A stretch of DNA of 64,000 bases, taken from DATARH01 sp035550515 (lineage in GTDB: Bacteria; Pseudomonadota; Alphaproteobacteria; ATCC43930; CGMCC-115725). The position numbers and the translations under genes are program-made. Shown here piece after piece: positions 44,112 through 52,414 of the stretch (position 1 is the first letter of the stretch; each line of letters begins with the position of its first letter). The stretch spans positions 1 to 64,000 of the forward strand of contig DASZOZ010000103.1 in NCBI GenBank assembly GCA_035550515.1, given 5' to 3'. Under the pieces are notes generated by a model. The model had not been told where the DNA came from, made no database searches, and worked only from the letters and a program-made list of their open reading frames with translations.

Positions 44112-45152
44112 ATGCCGTACCCCACCCACCTGATCCCGACCACGGTGGTCGGCTCCTACCCGCAGCCGGACTGGCTGATCGACCGCGCCGCGCTGGAAAA
44201 GCACGGCGTGCCGCGGGTGCATGCGCACGAGATTTGGCGCATCCCGCCCGAGCGCCGCAAGGAAGCGCAGGACGATGCGACGGTCCTGGCGATCCACGAG
44301 ATGGAGGCGATCGGCATCGACATCGTCAGCGACGGCGAGATGCGCCGCGAGAGCTATTCGAACTACTTCTCGCTGGCGCTCGAAGGGATCGACGCACAGC
44401 ACGCCGGTTCGGTGATCGGAGCCAACCGGCGGGCGACACCGGTGGCGCGCGTGGTCGGCAAAATCCGCCGCAAGGGGCCGGTCGAGATCGACGACGCGGC
44501 GTTTCTCGTCAAGCACGCGACGCGGGCGACCAAGATCACCCTGCCCGGGCCGTTCACCATGTCGCAGCAGGTGCAGAACGAGTACTACAAGGACGAGGCC
44601 GAGCTGGCGATGGACTACGCGGACGCGGTCAACGCCGAGCTGAAGGCGCTGAAGTCGACCGGCGTCGATGTCGTGCAGCTCGACGAGCCGTGGGTGCGCG
44701 CCGCGCCCGACAAGGCCGCCGCCTACGGCATCGCGGCGATGAACCGGGCGCTCGACGGCGTCGCCGGGCCGACCGTCGTGCATATCTGCCTCGGCTACGG
44801 CCATCTCGTGCACAACAAGCCGAGCGGTTATGCCTTTCTGCCGCAGCTTGCCGACGCGCTGGCGAGCCAGGTCTCGCTGGAGGCGGCGCAGCCGCGGCTC
44901 GATCTCGGCGTGCTCAAGGAGCTGTCGAACAAGACCATCCTGCTCGGCGTGCTCGATCTCGGCTCGGCCGAGGTCGAGACCGCCGACCAGGTCGCCGCGC
45001 GGCTGCGCGCCGGGCTGGCGCACATCGCGCCGGAGCGGCTGGTCGCGGCGCCCGATTGCGGCATGAAATACCTGCCGCGCGGCCGCGCGGCGGCAAAGCT
45101 GCGGGCGATGGTCGAGGGCGCCGCGATCGTGCGCCGCGAGTTGACCGGATGA
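44112..45152 (+). CDS. MetE catalytic-domain protein (cobalamin-independent methionine synthase II family) 1
   Basis: 346 residues, only the zinc-binding barrel of MetE without its N-terminal half. TTVVGSYPQPDWL opens it. The zinc ligands appear as H and C in VVHICLGYG and C in PDCGMKYLPR. LDEPWVRAAP is also conserved. Stand-alone versions may be folate-independent methionine synthases (core-MetE) or act on other methyl or alkyl donors, including epoxide:thiol transferases. The LLM gene upstream and DUF1194 gene downstream (ATGA overlap) suggest a catabolic use, which is inference. Confidence 0.88.
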   Translation: MPYPTHLIPTTVVGSYPQPDWLIDRAALEKHGVPRVHAHEIWRIPPERRKEAQDDATVLAIHEMEAIGIDIVSDGEMRRESYSNYFSLALEGIDAQHAGSVIGANRRATPVARVVGKIRRKGPVEIDDAAFLVKHATRATKITLPGPFTMSQQVQNEYYKDEAELAMDYADAVNAELKALKSTGVDVVQLDEPWVRAAPDKAAAYGIAAMNRALDGVAGPTVVHICLGYGHLVHNKPSGYAFLPQLADALASQVSLEAAQPRLDLGVLKELSNKTILLGVLDLGSAEVETADQVAARLRAGLAHIAPERLVAAPDCGMKYLPRGRAAAKLRAMVEGAAIVRRELTG

Positions 45153-45937
45153 AGCCGGCCGGCCTCGCCGTCGGCCTCGTCGCGGCGGCGCTCGCCGCGC
45201 TGACCGGCGCGGCGCCGGCCATTTCGGCGCCGGGCCGCGCCGACAATGTCGATCTGCTGCTGGTGCTGGCCGCCGACGTATCGCGCAGTATCGACGAGGG
45301 CGAATTCGACCTGCAGCGCAAGGGCTATGCCGCCGCCGTCACCGACCCGCGCGTGCTGAAGGCGATAACCGGCGGTGCCAATCGGTCGATCGCCGTCACC
45401 TTTGTCGAATGGTCGGGCGCCGACGAGCAGAAGACGGTGATCGACTGGACCGTTATCCACGACGGCGAGGACGCCGCGGTCATCGCCGGCCAGATCATCG
45501 CCGCGCCGCGCTCGTTTCTCGCCCGCACCTCGATCAGCGGCGCGATCGACTACGCGACGGCACGGCTGAGCGCCGCCCCGGTCGGCGCCGAGCGCCGGGT
45601 CATCGATATTTCCGGCGACGGCACCAGCAATGCCGGCCGGCCGGTGACCGAGGCGCGCGACGACGCCGTCGCCAAGGGCCTGACCATCAACGGGCTGGCG
45701 ATCATCAATACCCGGGCGAGCCCCGGTTTCACCACCCACACGCAACCGCCGGGCGGGCTGCCCAGTTACTACACGGAGAACGTGATCGGCGGCGCCGGCG
45801 CCTTCCTGCTGGTGGTCGAGAATTTCGAGACTTTTGCCGACGCGATGACCCGCAAGCTGGTGAGCGAGATCGCCGGCTCGCCCGGCGGATGGCGCGCCGC
45901 CGGCTTCGCCGGGGAGCAGCAGCGGCGGCCGGATTAA
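45149..45937 (+). CDS. Secreted DUF1194 von Willebrand type A protein
   Basis: 262 residues with a signal peptide ending near PAISAPG. The vWA-like domain opens VDLLLVLAADVSRSID, with the MIDAS-type DxSxS. Then RRVIDISGDGTSNAG carries a second metal-side aspartate, and NGLAIINT is typical of DUF1194. Periplasmic binding function unknown. Its ATG overlaps the stop of the MetE-like gene. Confidence 0.88.
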   Translation: MKPAGLAVGLVAAALAALTGAAPAISAPGRADNVDLLLVLAADVSRSIDEGEFDLQRKGYAAAVTDPRVLKAITGGANRSIAVTFVEWSGADEQKTVIDWTVIHDGEDAAVIAGQIIAAPRSFLARTSISGAIDYATARLSAAPVGAERRVIDISGDGTSNAGRPVTEARDDAVAKGLTINGLAIINTRASPGFTTHTQPPGGLPSYYTENVIGGAGAFLLVVENFETFADAMTRKLVSEIAGSPGGWRAAGFAGEQQRRPD

Positions 45938-45940
45938 CCA

Positions 45941-45971
45941 CTGTTTTCTTCGCGATTTATGTCAAAAACAG
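45941..45971. promoter_or_regulatory. Inverted repeat in an AT-rich leader before the dioxygenase gene
   Basis: CTGTTTT at 45941-45947 and AAAACAG at 45965-45971 are exact inverted repeats 17 bases apart, in one of the few AT-rich spots of the window. gataatattt follows and looks like a -10 region. It could be an operator, or an RNA hairpin ending the DUF1194 transcript. A second stem, CGGTCC/GGACCG, lies at 45999-46017. Confidence 0.35.
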
Positions 45972-46053
45972 ATAATATTTGGCTGCATTTGGGATGCGCG
46001 GTCCGCGCCGGGGACCGTCGAGCGGAGCGGCAGCGCCTCAGAAAGCACCTGCG

Positions 46054-47118
46054 ATGGCCAATATCGGATCACCCTTCTCGCCGCTATGGATCGACCGGGA
46101 CGATGCGGGCCGGCAGGCGGTCGCCAGGCTGGAGCAGGGCCTGATCAGCGAAGACGAGTACAAGCTGGTCGCGTTTTTTATCGCCAACGGCTACTGCATC
46201 ATCGAGGACGCGGTCGATCATACGCTGATCGACGAGTACCTGGCGGAAATCCAGGCGATGTTCGCCACGCGCCCGGACCTCTGGGTGACCGAAGGCCCCG
46301 ACGTGAAACGTCTCGGCGAGGCGCAGGTCGACCGCGCGCTCACCAAGGTGCTCGATACCTACATGGTCAGCCGGCGGGCGCTGCAGATGGCGTTCGCGCC
46401 GCGTCTCGCACGGATGCTGAAGATTATTTTCGGCGAGCCGCCGGCGGTCCATCAGGGGCTGCATTTCCAGATCGGCAGTACCCAGGCGATCCACCAGGAC
46501 ACCGCCTACGTCGTGATCAAGCCGGCGCTGGCGCTCGCCGCTGCCTGGGTCGCGCTGGAGGATGTGAAACCGGGCGGCGGCGAGCTGATCTACTACCGCG
46601 GCAGCCACCGCTTTGGCGACTTCCTCTATCCCGGCAACCAGCGGCATTGGAATACCGACGCGCACGGGCACGAGATCCACAACCATCATCTCGCCTGGCT
46701 GCACCGGGAAGCGAGCGAGCAGGGGACGCCGCTCGAATATTTCTGGCCGAAAAAAGGCAGCCTGCTGATCTGGCACGCCGATCTGGCGCATGGCGGCGCG
46801 CCGATCGTCAACAGCGGCTACACACGCAAAAGCATCGTCTTCCACTATTGCCCGGTATCGGCGCGGCCGGCCTATTTCGACAGCCCGGACGCGGCGATGC
46901 ACGAATTCCAGACATCGCCGGAAGGAACCTATTGCTCGTCGTATTACCGCGAGTTTTCCGAGACCGCCGATCTGCCGACGCCGGCCGAACCCCCGGCGAG
47001 TGAACCCGCCCCCGGCGAAATCACCGTGCCGGAGGCGGCCGTGCCCGTCGAATCATCCGCCGCGCCGGCCAAGGCAAAATCGCGCCGCGCACGCAGCAAG
47101 CAGGCGGCCGCAGCCTAA
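46054..47118 (+). CDS. Phytanoyl-CoA dioxygenase (PhyH)-family protein
   Basis: 354 residues; iron ligands H147 and D149 in STQAIHQDTAYVV and the distal His in ADLAHGGAP, with a following arginine for 2-oxoglutarate. The start is the ATG at 46054 (MANIGSPFSPLWID); a longer start at 45979 is open but lies in the structured leader. The last 45 residues are an unusual Pro/Ala/Glu stretch ending in a basic patch (AKSRRARSKQ). The substrate is likely a long-chain or small organic acid; not determinable. Confidence 0.88.
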   Translation: MANIGSPFSPLWIDRDDAGRQAVARLEQGLISEDEYKLVAFFIANGYCIIEDAVDHTLIDEYLAEIQAMFATRPDLWVTEGPDVKRLGEAQVDRALTKVLDTYMVSRRALQMAFAPRLARMLKIIFGEPPAVHQGLHFQIGSTQAIHQDTAYVVIKPALALAAAWVALEDVKPGGGELIYYRGSHRFGDFLYPGNQRHWNTDAHGHEIHNHHLAWLHREASEQGTPLEYFWPKKGSLLIWHADLAHGGAPIVNSGYTRKSIVFHYCPVSARPAYFDSPDAAMHEFQTSPEGTYCSSYYREFSETADLPTPAEPPASEPAPGEITVPEAAVPVESSAAPAKAKSRRARSKQAAAA

Positions 47119-47297
47119 GCCTCGATCTCGACGAGAAGCGGGGCGCCTTCGAGCCGCGCGGCCTCGGCTTCGAGGTCCTCGGCGGTGCGGATCCGCGCAT
47201 CCCAAATCGCGGGATTTCCGGTGCGCTCGGCGTATTCGCGATACCACGACGCCAGTTCCCGCAGCCGTTCGATCTGTCGCGCCAAGACCCCCTCCAC
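47115..47297 (-). CDS. Small helical protein, function unknown
   Basis: 60 residues from the GTG at 47297: RQIERLRELASWYREYAERT and ARIRTAEDLEAEAARLEG form two amphipathic helices. It is of a kind of short conserved alphaproteobacterial protein. The frame is open further upstream (start at 47450) but that part overlaps the next gene's leader. It converges with and overlaps the end of the PhyH gene by four bases. Confidence 0.55.
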   Translation of the reverse strand: MEGVLARQIERLRELASWYREYAERTGNPAIWDARIRTAEDLEAEAARLEGAPLLVEIEA

Positions 47298-47421
47298 ACC
47301 ATGTCCCCCGCGCGCAGGTTGCGGCACAATCGTTAATTTGCTCTGAAAGCGCCGCGCAGGCGCCGCCGGGCTTGGCAGCCGGCGCGGGCATGTGCACCCT
47401 GTCCGCCCACAGGAGGAGCCC

Positions 47422-48276
47422 ATGCCCGACGCAGTCGCCATCGTCGCCACGCACGATATCGAAATCCGCGATGTGGAATACCGCCGCAGCGAAGACGGCC
47501 CGCTGCTCGCCCGGCTTTACCAGCCGAAAGGCCAGGGGCCGTTTCCGGCGCTGATCGAAGTGCATGGCGGCGCCTGGGCGTCGGGGGATCGGCTCAACAA
47601 CGCGCCGCTCGACGAGGCGCTGGCCAAGAGCGGCATCGTCGTGCTGGCGATCGATTTCCGCATGCCGCCAAAGCACCGCTACCCCGCGTCGATCGCCGAT
47701 ATCCATTACGCGACGCGCTGGCTCAAGGCGCATGCCGGCGAGTTCGGCAGCCGGGCCGACCTTGTCGCCGGGCTCGGCACGTCGAGCGGCGCCCATCAAT
47801 TGCTGCTGTCGGCGTTGCAGCCCGACGACCCGCGCTATGCCGCACTGCCGCTCGACGGCACGGCCGGGATCGACGCCCGCCTGCCGTACCTGGTGCTGTG
47901 CTGGCCGATTTCCGACCCGCTCGCGCGCTACCGCATGGTCAAGGAGAAGGGCAACACGCGGCTGGTCGAGTCGCATGACGCGTATTGGCGCTCGGAAGCG
48001 GAGATGGCCGAGGGCAACCCGCAACGCCTGGTCGAGGCGGGCGAGGCGGCGCCCCTGCCGCCGGCGATCCTGCTACAGGGCACCGGCGACGACAACGTCA
48101 CCCCCGATATGGCCGACCGCTTCGCCGCCGCCTGGCGCGCCAAGGGCGGACAGATCGAGCTGCACAAGTTCGACGGCCAGCCACACACCTTCGTGATCCG
48201 CGACCCGGCCTCCGACGCCTCGCGCCGCGCCTGCGAACTGGCGCGCGACTTCGTGCTGAAGCACGCCAAGCGGTGA
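47422..48276 (+). CDS. Alpha/beta hydrolase (HSL/esterase-lipase type)
   Basis: 284 residues. Oxyanion motif EVHGGAWASGD, nucleophile in GLGTSSGAHQLLL, and catalytic His in FDGQPHTFVIRDP. The start is the ATG at 47422 directly behind aggaggagccc. Carboxylesterase-like; no signal peptide. Isolated between small genes. Confidence 0.9.
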   Translation: MPDAVAIVATHDIEIRDVEYRRSEDGPLLARLYQPKGQGPFPALIEVHGGAWASGDRLNNAPLDEALAKSGIVVLAIDFRMPPKHRYPASIADIHYATRWLKAHAGEFGSRADLVAGLGTSSGAHQLLLSALQPDDPRYAALPLDGTAGIDARLPYLVLCWPISDPLARYRMVKEKGNTRLVESHDAYWRSEAEMAEGNPQRLVEAGEAAPLPPAILLQGTGDDNVTPDMADRFAAAWRAKGGQIELHKFDGQPHTFVIRDPASDASRRACELARDFVLKHAKR

Positions 48277-48294
48277 CGGGACGCCGCCTCTTAT

Positions 48295-48364
48295 GCTCGT
48301 CATGGCCGGGCTCGACCCGGCCGTCCATGCGGATCAAGTCCGGGCTGACGAGACCCGGGCCAGG
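48295..48364. repeat. Dispersed palindrome, gccgggc-gacccggc type
   Basis: A copy of the same repeat family as 1996-2076: tggccgggctcgacccggcc followed by related half-sites (gtccgggctgacgagacccgg). It lies between the convergent esterase and the small secreted protein. Confidence 0.7.
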
Positions 48365-48386
48365 CATCGACTGAATGAGTCGGTGC

Positions 48387-48764
48387 TCAGTTGGAGCCGG
48401 CGTCGCGGCAGGAGGTGATCTCGATGCGGTTGCCGTCGTTTCGCGTGCCGGTCGGCTCGTCCAACAGCGTGCAGGAGGCGCCGTTACGGATGATGCGCGC
48501 CACCGGGAACGCGTAATCCTTCGGGTTGCTGCCGAAATTGAGCGGCAGGCGGTCGCCGGGCGCGATCCGTTGCGGCAGCGCGACGTTGTTGTACTCGCGG
48601 CAAGTGCTGAACAGCAGCCAGCTACGGCACATCGTCAGCCGCCCCGATCCCGGTGTGGCGACGGCGCCCCCGCCGCCCTCGGCCAAGGCGGCTCCGGCGA
48701 GGAGCAAAGCCGCGAGGAACAAAGCGGCGGTCATCGAGATCGGGCAGCGCAGCGTGGCCAGCAT
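48387..48764 (-). CDS. Small secreted cysteine-containing protein, function unknown
   Basis: Not recognised. 125 residues; signal segment MTAALFLAALLLAGAALAEG (an internal ATG at residue 11 may be the true start). The mature part has a Gly-rich linker and four cysteines (TMCRSWLLFSTCREY, ASCTLL, TSCRD), likely two disulfides. Conserved-looking NFGSNPKDYAFPVARIIRNG. Periplasmic. Confidence 0.65.
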   Translation of the reverse strand: MLATLRCPISMTAALFLAALLLAGAALAEGGGGAVATPGSGRLTMCRSWLLFSTCREYNNVALPQRIAPGDRLPLNFGSNPKDYAFPVARIIRNGASCTLLDEPTGTRNDGNRIEITSCRDAGSN

Positions 48765-48852
48765 GCGCTGTCATATCCACCGGCGCGGCGATGATTGCAA
48801 TCGAGTGTGATGCACGTTGCGCTTTTCCGGCCCATCCGCCACTACTCAGGCG

Positions 48853-51012
48853 ATGGGGAGTAACGGCAAGGCGAACGCGCTGTTGCCCGGGTTCCGGGTG
48901 GTGCAAATCGGCGGCGGGCCGGCTGCGGCGGTCGCCGGCCGGCTGTTCGCCGATATCGGCGCGGAAATCATTTGCGTCGGCGGCGACCGGTCGACGCCGC
49001 TGCGCGACTATCTCGACCATGGGAAAACCGACGGCGACGCGGCGGCGCTGGCGACGGCGGCGCTGATCATCGTCGAGGGCGCGCCGGCGGTTCTGCGGGA
49101 GCAGGGCCACGATCCGGATGCGCTGCGGCGGATCAACCCGGCCGCGGCGATCGTCACCATCGCACCGTTCGGCCAAGCCGGTCCGCGCGCCGACGACCCG
49201 GCGAGCGACCTGACGCTGATGTATGCCAGCGGGATCGCCCGGCTTCTGACCGGCCAGGTCGACAACCTCGCCGAAGCGCCGATCCGCCCGGTCGGCGAAC
49301 AGTCCGCCGTCATCGCCGGCCTTGCCGCGGCCTGCGCCGGCATGCATGCGCTGCCGGGGTCGGTGATCGACGTGTCGATCGAGGAGGCGCTGGCGACGCT
49401 GGCGATGACGGAGCTCGCCAATGCGGGGCTGGGCGGCAAGGCGCGGTCGCGCAAGCGCCTCACCGACGGCAACGGCGCGACGGTCTGCATCCTGCCGGCA
49501 AGCGACGGCTACGCCGCGATCTCGCCGCGCGAGGACCGCCAATGGGCGGCCTGGCTCAAGGTCATGGGGTCGCCGGAATGGGGCGACGAGCCGCGCTTCA
49601 AGACCAAGCCCGACCGCGTCGCCAACTGGGACGCGCTGCATGCCCTGATGTCGGCATGGAGCCGCCGGCACACCAAGCAGTGGATCGCCGACGCGGCGCA
49701 GAAGGCGCATGTCCCGAGCTTCCCGCTGCGCGCGCCGGCCGAGCAGCTGTCGTCGCCGCAGCTCGCGCATCGCGGCTTCTGGCGCGAGCTGACGGTCGGC
49801 GGCCGCCGGGTGAAGGCGCCCGGCCCCCCGTTCGGGCTCAGCCTGTCGGCGGGGACGCCGGCCCCGGCCGCGTCGGGCGGGTTGCCGCTCGCCGGCATCC
49901 GGGTGCTTGATTTTTCCTGGGTCATCGCCGGGCCGACCGCGACGCGCTACCTCGCCGCCATGGGCGCCGAGGTCATCAAGATCGAGGCGCCGGGCCGCGG
50001 CGACCCGGGCCGCGCCAGCGAGCTGCACACCGTGCTCGGCCAGGCGAAGAAGGGCATCGTCCTCGACCTGAAAAAGCCGGAGGCGGTCGCGCTGGCGCGC
50101 GATCTCGCCGCCCGCGCCGATGTCGTGTTCGAGAATTTCGCGACCGGGGTAATGGACCGACTGGGGCTCGGCGAGGCCGAACTGCAGGCGGTCAACCCCA
50201 ACCTGCTCTACGTCTCGGCCTCCGGCATGGGGCGCACCGGGCCGGAAGCGCATTCGGTCGCCTACGGCACGCTGCTGCAATGCTACACCGGGTTCGCCGG
50301 CCTCAACCGCCATCCCGGCATCGCGCCGCGCGTCGGTTTCGCCTGGCTCGACCCGATGTGCGGGCTGATGCTGGCGTTTATCGTGGCCGCCGCCCTCAAG
50401 CGGCGGGCGCAGGACGGCGCGGTCGCACGGGTCGATTTCTCGATGATCGAGGCGATGCTGTGGACCATGGCCGAGCCGCTGCTGGCTGCGCAGCTCGGTG
50501 CGCCGCCGCAGCCGCAAGGCAATCGCGATCCGCGCCACGCGCCGCACGGCGCCTATCGCTGCGCCGGCGATGACGAGTGGATCAGCCTGGCGGCGACCGG
50601 CGCGGCGGAATGGCGGCGGCTGTGCGCCGCGGTCCCGGCGCTGGAACCGCTGTCGGGCTGGGATTTGCACCAACGGCAGGGGCGCATCGCCGGGATCGAC
50701 GGCATCCTGCTGGGCTGGGCCTCGCGGCTGAGCGCGGGCGAAGCGGAAGCCGTCTTGCGGGCGGCGGGCATCCCGGCCACGGCGCTGAAAAGCTCGGTCG
50801 AGCTGGTGGCCGACGCGCATCTGCGCGCTCGCGGTTTCTGGGACGCGCAAGATGCGGGTGTCCTGCCGGGCCTGCCGTGGCGCGCGAGCTTCGGCCGCGC
50901 GAGCGGGCCGGCGCCGGCGCTCGGCGCCGATACCGACGCGGTGCTGCGCGACGTGCTCGGCCTCCCCGCCGAGAGGATCGCGCGGTTACGCGCTGCGGGT
51001 GCTTTGGGATAG
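48853..51012 (+). CDS. Double-length class III CoA transferase (CaiB/BaiF family)
   Basis: 719 residues, two CaiB/BaiF modules in one chain. The C-terminal module (from about residue 340, LAGIRVLDFSWVIAGPTATRYLAAMGA) is canonical, with KIEAPGRGDPGR, FENFATGVMDRLGLG and a plausible catalytic Asp in GFAWLDPMCG. The N-terminal module keeps the fold (GFRVVQIGGGPAAAVAGRLF) but where the Asp is expected it reads RPVGEQSAVIAGLAA. One active site may be lost. Such enzymes pass CoA to carboxylic acids. Start ATG 48853. Confidence 0.9.
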   Translation: MGSNGKANALLPGFRVVQIGGGPAAAVAGRLFADIGAEIICVGGDRSTPLRDYLDHGKTDGDAAALATAALIIVEGAPAVLREQGHDPDALRRINPAAAIVTIAPFGQAGPRADDPASDLTLMYASGIARLLTGQVDNLAEAPIRPVGEQSAVIAGLAAACAGMHALPGSVIDVSIEEALATLAMTELANAGLGGKARSRKRLTDGNGATVCILPASDGYAAISPREDRQWAAWLKVMGSPEWGDEPRFKTKPDRVANWDALHALMSAWSRRHTKQWIADAAQKAHVPSFPLRAPAEQLSSPQLAHRGFWRELTVGGRRVKAPGPPFGLSLSAGTPAPAASGGLPLAGIRVLDFSWVIAGPTATRYLAAMGAEVIKIEAPGRGDPGRASELHTVLGQAKKGIVLDLKKPEAVALARDLAARADVVFENFATGVMDRLGLGEAELQAVNPNLLYVSASGMGRTGPEAHSVAYGTLLQCYTGFAGLNRHPGIAPRVGFAWLDPMCGLMLAFIVAAALKRRAQDGAVARVDFSMIEAMLWTMAEPLLAAQLGAPPQPQGNRDPRHAPHGAYRCAGDDEWISLAATGAAEWRRLCAAVPALEPLSGWDLHQRQGRIAGIDGILLGWASRLSAGEAEAVLRAAGIPATALKSSVELVADAHLRARGFWDAQDAGVLPGLPWRASFGRASGPAPALGADTDAVLRDVLGLPAERIARLRAAGALG

Positions 51013-51033
51013 CGACAACCAACGGAGGAAAAA

Positions 51034-51432
51034 ATGGCAAGCATTTCCCTCAACCAGGCCAACCGGGTGCTGCGCGCGACCCTCAAGAAGGCCGAGGAGT
51101 TGAACATCAAGGTTTGCGCCGCGGTTGTCGACGACGGCGGCCGGCTGGTCGCATTCCAGCGCATGGACGGCGCGTTTTTCGCCGGCGTCTACGGCAGCCA
51201 GGGCAAGGCGGTCGCCTCGGCGGCGTTCGCGCGGCCGAGCGGCGTCATGCAGGAACGCGCCGACCAGCCGACCCCGCGCGGCATCGCCGCCGCCGAGGGC
51301 GGCCACATGATCATGGGCCAGGGCGCGGTGCCGCTGTTCCGCAACGGCAACCTGGTCGGCGCGGTCGGCGTCGGCGGCGGCACCTCGCAGGAAGACGAAG
51401 ACTGCGCCAAGGCGGGCGCCGCGACGCTGTAG
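51034..51432 (+). CDS. GlcG/HbpS-family protein
   Basis: 132-residue GlcG/HbpS protein: LNQANRVLRATLKKAEELNI, then VCAAVVDDGGRLVAFQRMDG and the glycine-rich end LVGAVGVGGGTSQEDEDCA. Members bind haem or cobalamin or aid small-molecule catabolism; the role is not settled. It has an excellent ribosome site (acggaggaaaaa) and follows the CoA transferase by 21 bases, so it is likely co-transcribed. Confidence 0.9.
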   Translation: MASISLNQANRVLRATLKKAEELNIKVCAAVVDDGGRLVAFQRMDGAFFAGVYGSQGKAVASAAFARPSGVMQERADQPTPRGIAAAEGGHMIMGQGAVPLFRNGNLVGAVGVGGGTSQEDEDCAKAGAATL

Positions 51433-51450
51433 CCAGCCCGACGCTGCTCC

Positions 51451-51474
51451 CCCTCCCCCACCAGCGGGGGAGGG
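51451..51474. terminator. GC-rich hairpin between convergent genes
   Basis: CCCTCCCCC and GGGGGAGGG (9-base perfect stem) with a six-base loop, followed by tttg. It separates the ends of the GlcG and enoyl-CoA hydratase genes. Same repeat family as 38018-38049. Confidence 0.65.
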
Positions 51475-51482
51475 TTTGAAAA

Positions 51483-52400
51483 TCAGAACTCGCCGCTGCG
51501 GTACGCCTCGTCGAGCCGCACCGCATCTTCCGGCGACAGCTCGGGCCAGGGTTCGCCGCGCTTGCGCAGCGTGCCGGTGAAGTTGGGCGGGCGCTTTTCG
51601 TTGAAGGCTTTGCGGCCTTCCTCGCCGTCCATCGTGGTCTGGATCAGCAGGTGGTTGATCAGGTTCTGGATATGCCAGGCCTGGTCGGTCGGCAGGTCGC
51701 CGAACCGCACCAGGTATTCCTTCATCATCCGCACCGCGAGCGGCGGCAGGGTGCAGATGTGGCGGGCGATCTTCTCCGCTCGTTCCATGAGCTGGGCGTG
51801 CGGCACGACTTCGTTCACCAAGCCGATGCGGTGCGCCTCGGCCGCGTCGAACGGCTCGTCGGTCAAAAGGATCTTGATCGCATCGGCATAGCGCAGCTGC
51901 TTGGCGAGCAGCGCTGCGCCGGGCCCGTTGCCGAGCCAGCCCTGCGACAGCAGCGCGAATTTGAACCGGGCATGCTCGGCGCTGGCGATGCGGATATCGG
52001 TCGACGACAGCAGGATGTACAGCCCGGCACCGGCCGCCCAGCCGTTGACCGCGGCGATGACCGGCTTCCAGACGCGCGGGTAGTGGTCGCCCATGCGGCC
52101 GTCGACGCCGGTCTTCTGGCCGTGCACCGTGCCGGCGAGCGGCCAGAAGATGCGGTTGGTGCGCAGGTATTCGCGATCGTCGGCGGTCAGGTCGGGGCGC
52201 GGGGTCAGGTTGTGGCCGCCGCAGAAATGCCGCTCGCCGGCGCCGGTGAGGATCGCGCAGCGGATCGCCCGGTCCTCCCACAGGTCGATCCATGCCGCGG
52301 AGATGTCGTCCGACATCCTCTTGTCGAGGATGTTGGCCTTGGCCGGGTTGTCGAGCGTGATATACGCGACCCCGTCGCGTTTTTCGTAGCGCAGCGGCAT
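51483..52400 (-). CDS. Enoyl-CoA hydratase/isomerase family protein
   Basis: 305-residue crotonase-fold enzyme. MPLRYEKRDGVAYITLDNPAKAN opens it, GERHFCGGHNL and AAVNGWAAGAGLYILLSSTD are the oxyanion-hole blocks. The length is slightly above the usual 260, due to an insertion after residue 75. It likely hydrates or rearranges an acyl-CoA made with the CoA transferase. It starts at the ATG at 52400, 14 bases after the exporter gene, in the same operon. Confidence 0.93.
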   Translation of the reverse strand: MPLRYEKRDGVAYITLDNPAKANILDKRMSDDISAAWIDLWEDRAIRCAILTGAGERHFCGGHNLTPRPDLTADDREYLRTNRIFWPLAGTVHGQKTGVDGRMGDHYPRVWKPVIAAVNGWAAGAGLYILLSSTDIRIASAEHARFKFALLSQGWLGNGPGAALLAKQLRYADAIKILLTDEPFDAAEAHRIGLVNEVVPHAQLMERAEKIARHICTLPPLAVRMMKEYLVRFGDLPTDQAWHIQNLINHLLIQTTMDGEEGRKAFNEKRPPNFTGTLRKRGEPWPELSPEDAVRLDEAYRSGEF

Positions 52401-52414
52401 GTCCTTCTCCCGAA

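Noticed and set aside
41883..45023. Minus-strand open frame of 1046 codons across the LLM and MetE-like genes
   Set aside because: It crosses several real genes and an intergenic palindrome, so it cannot be one gene.
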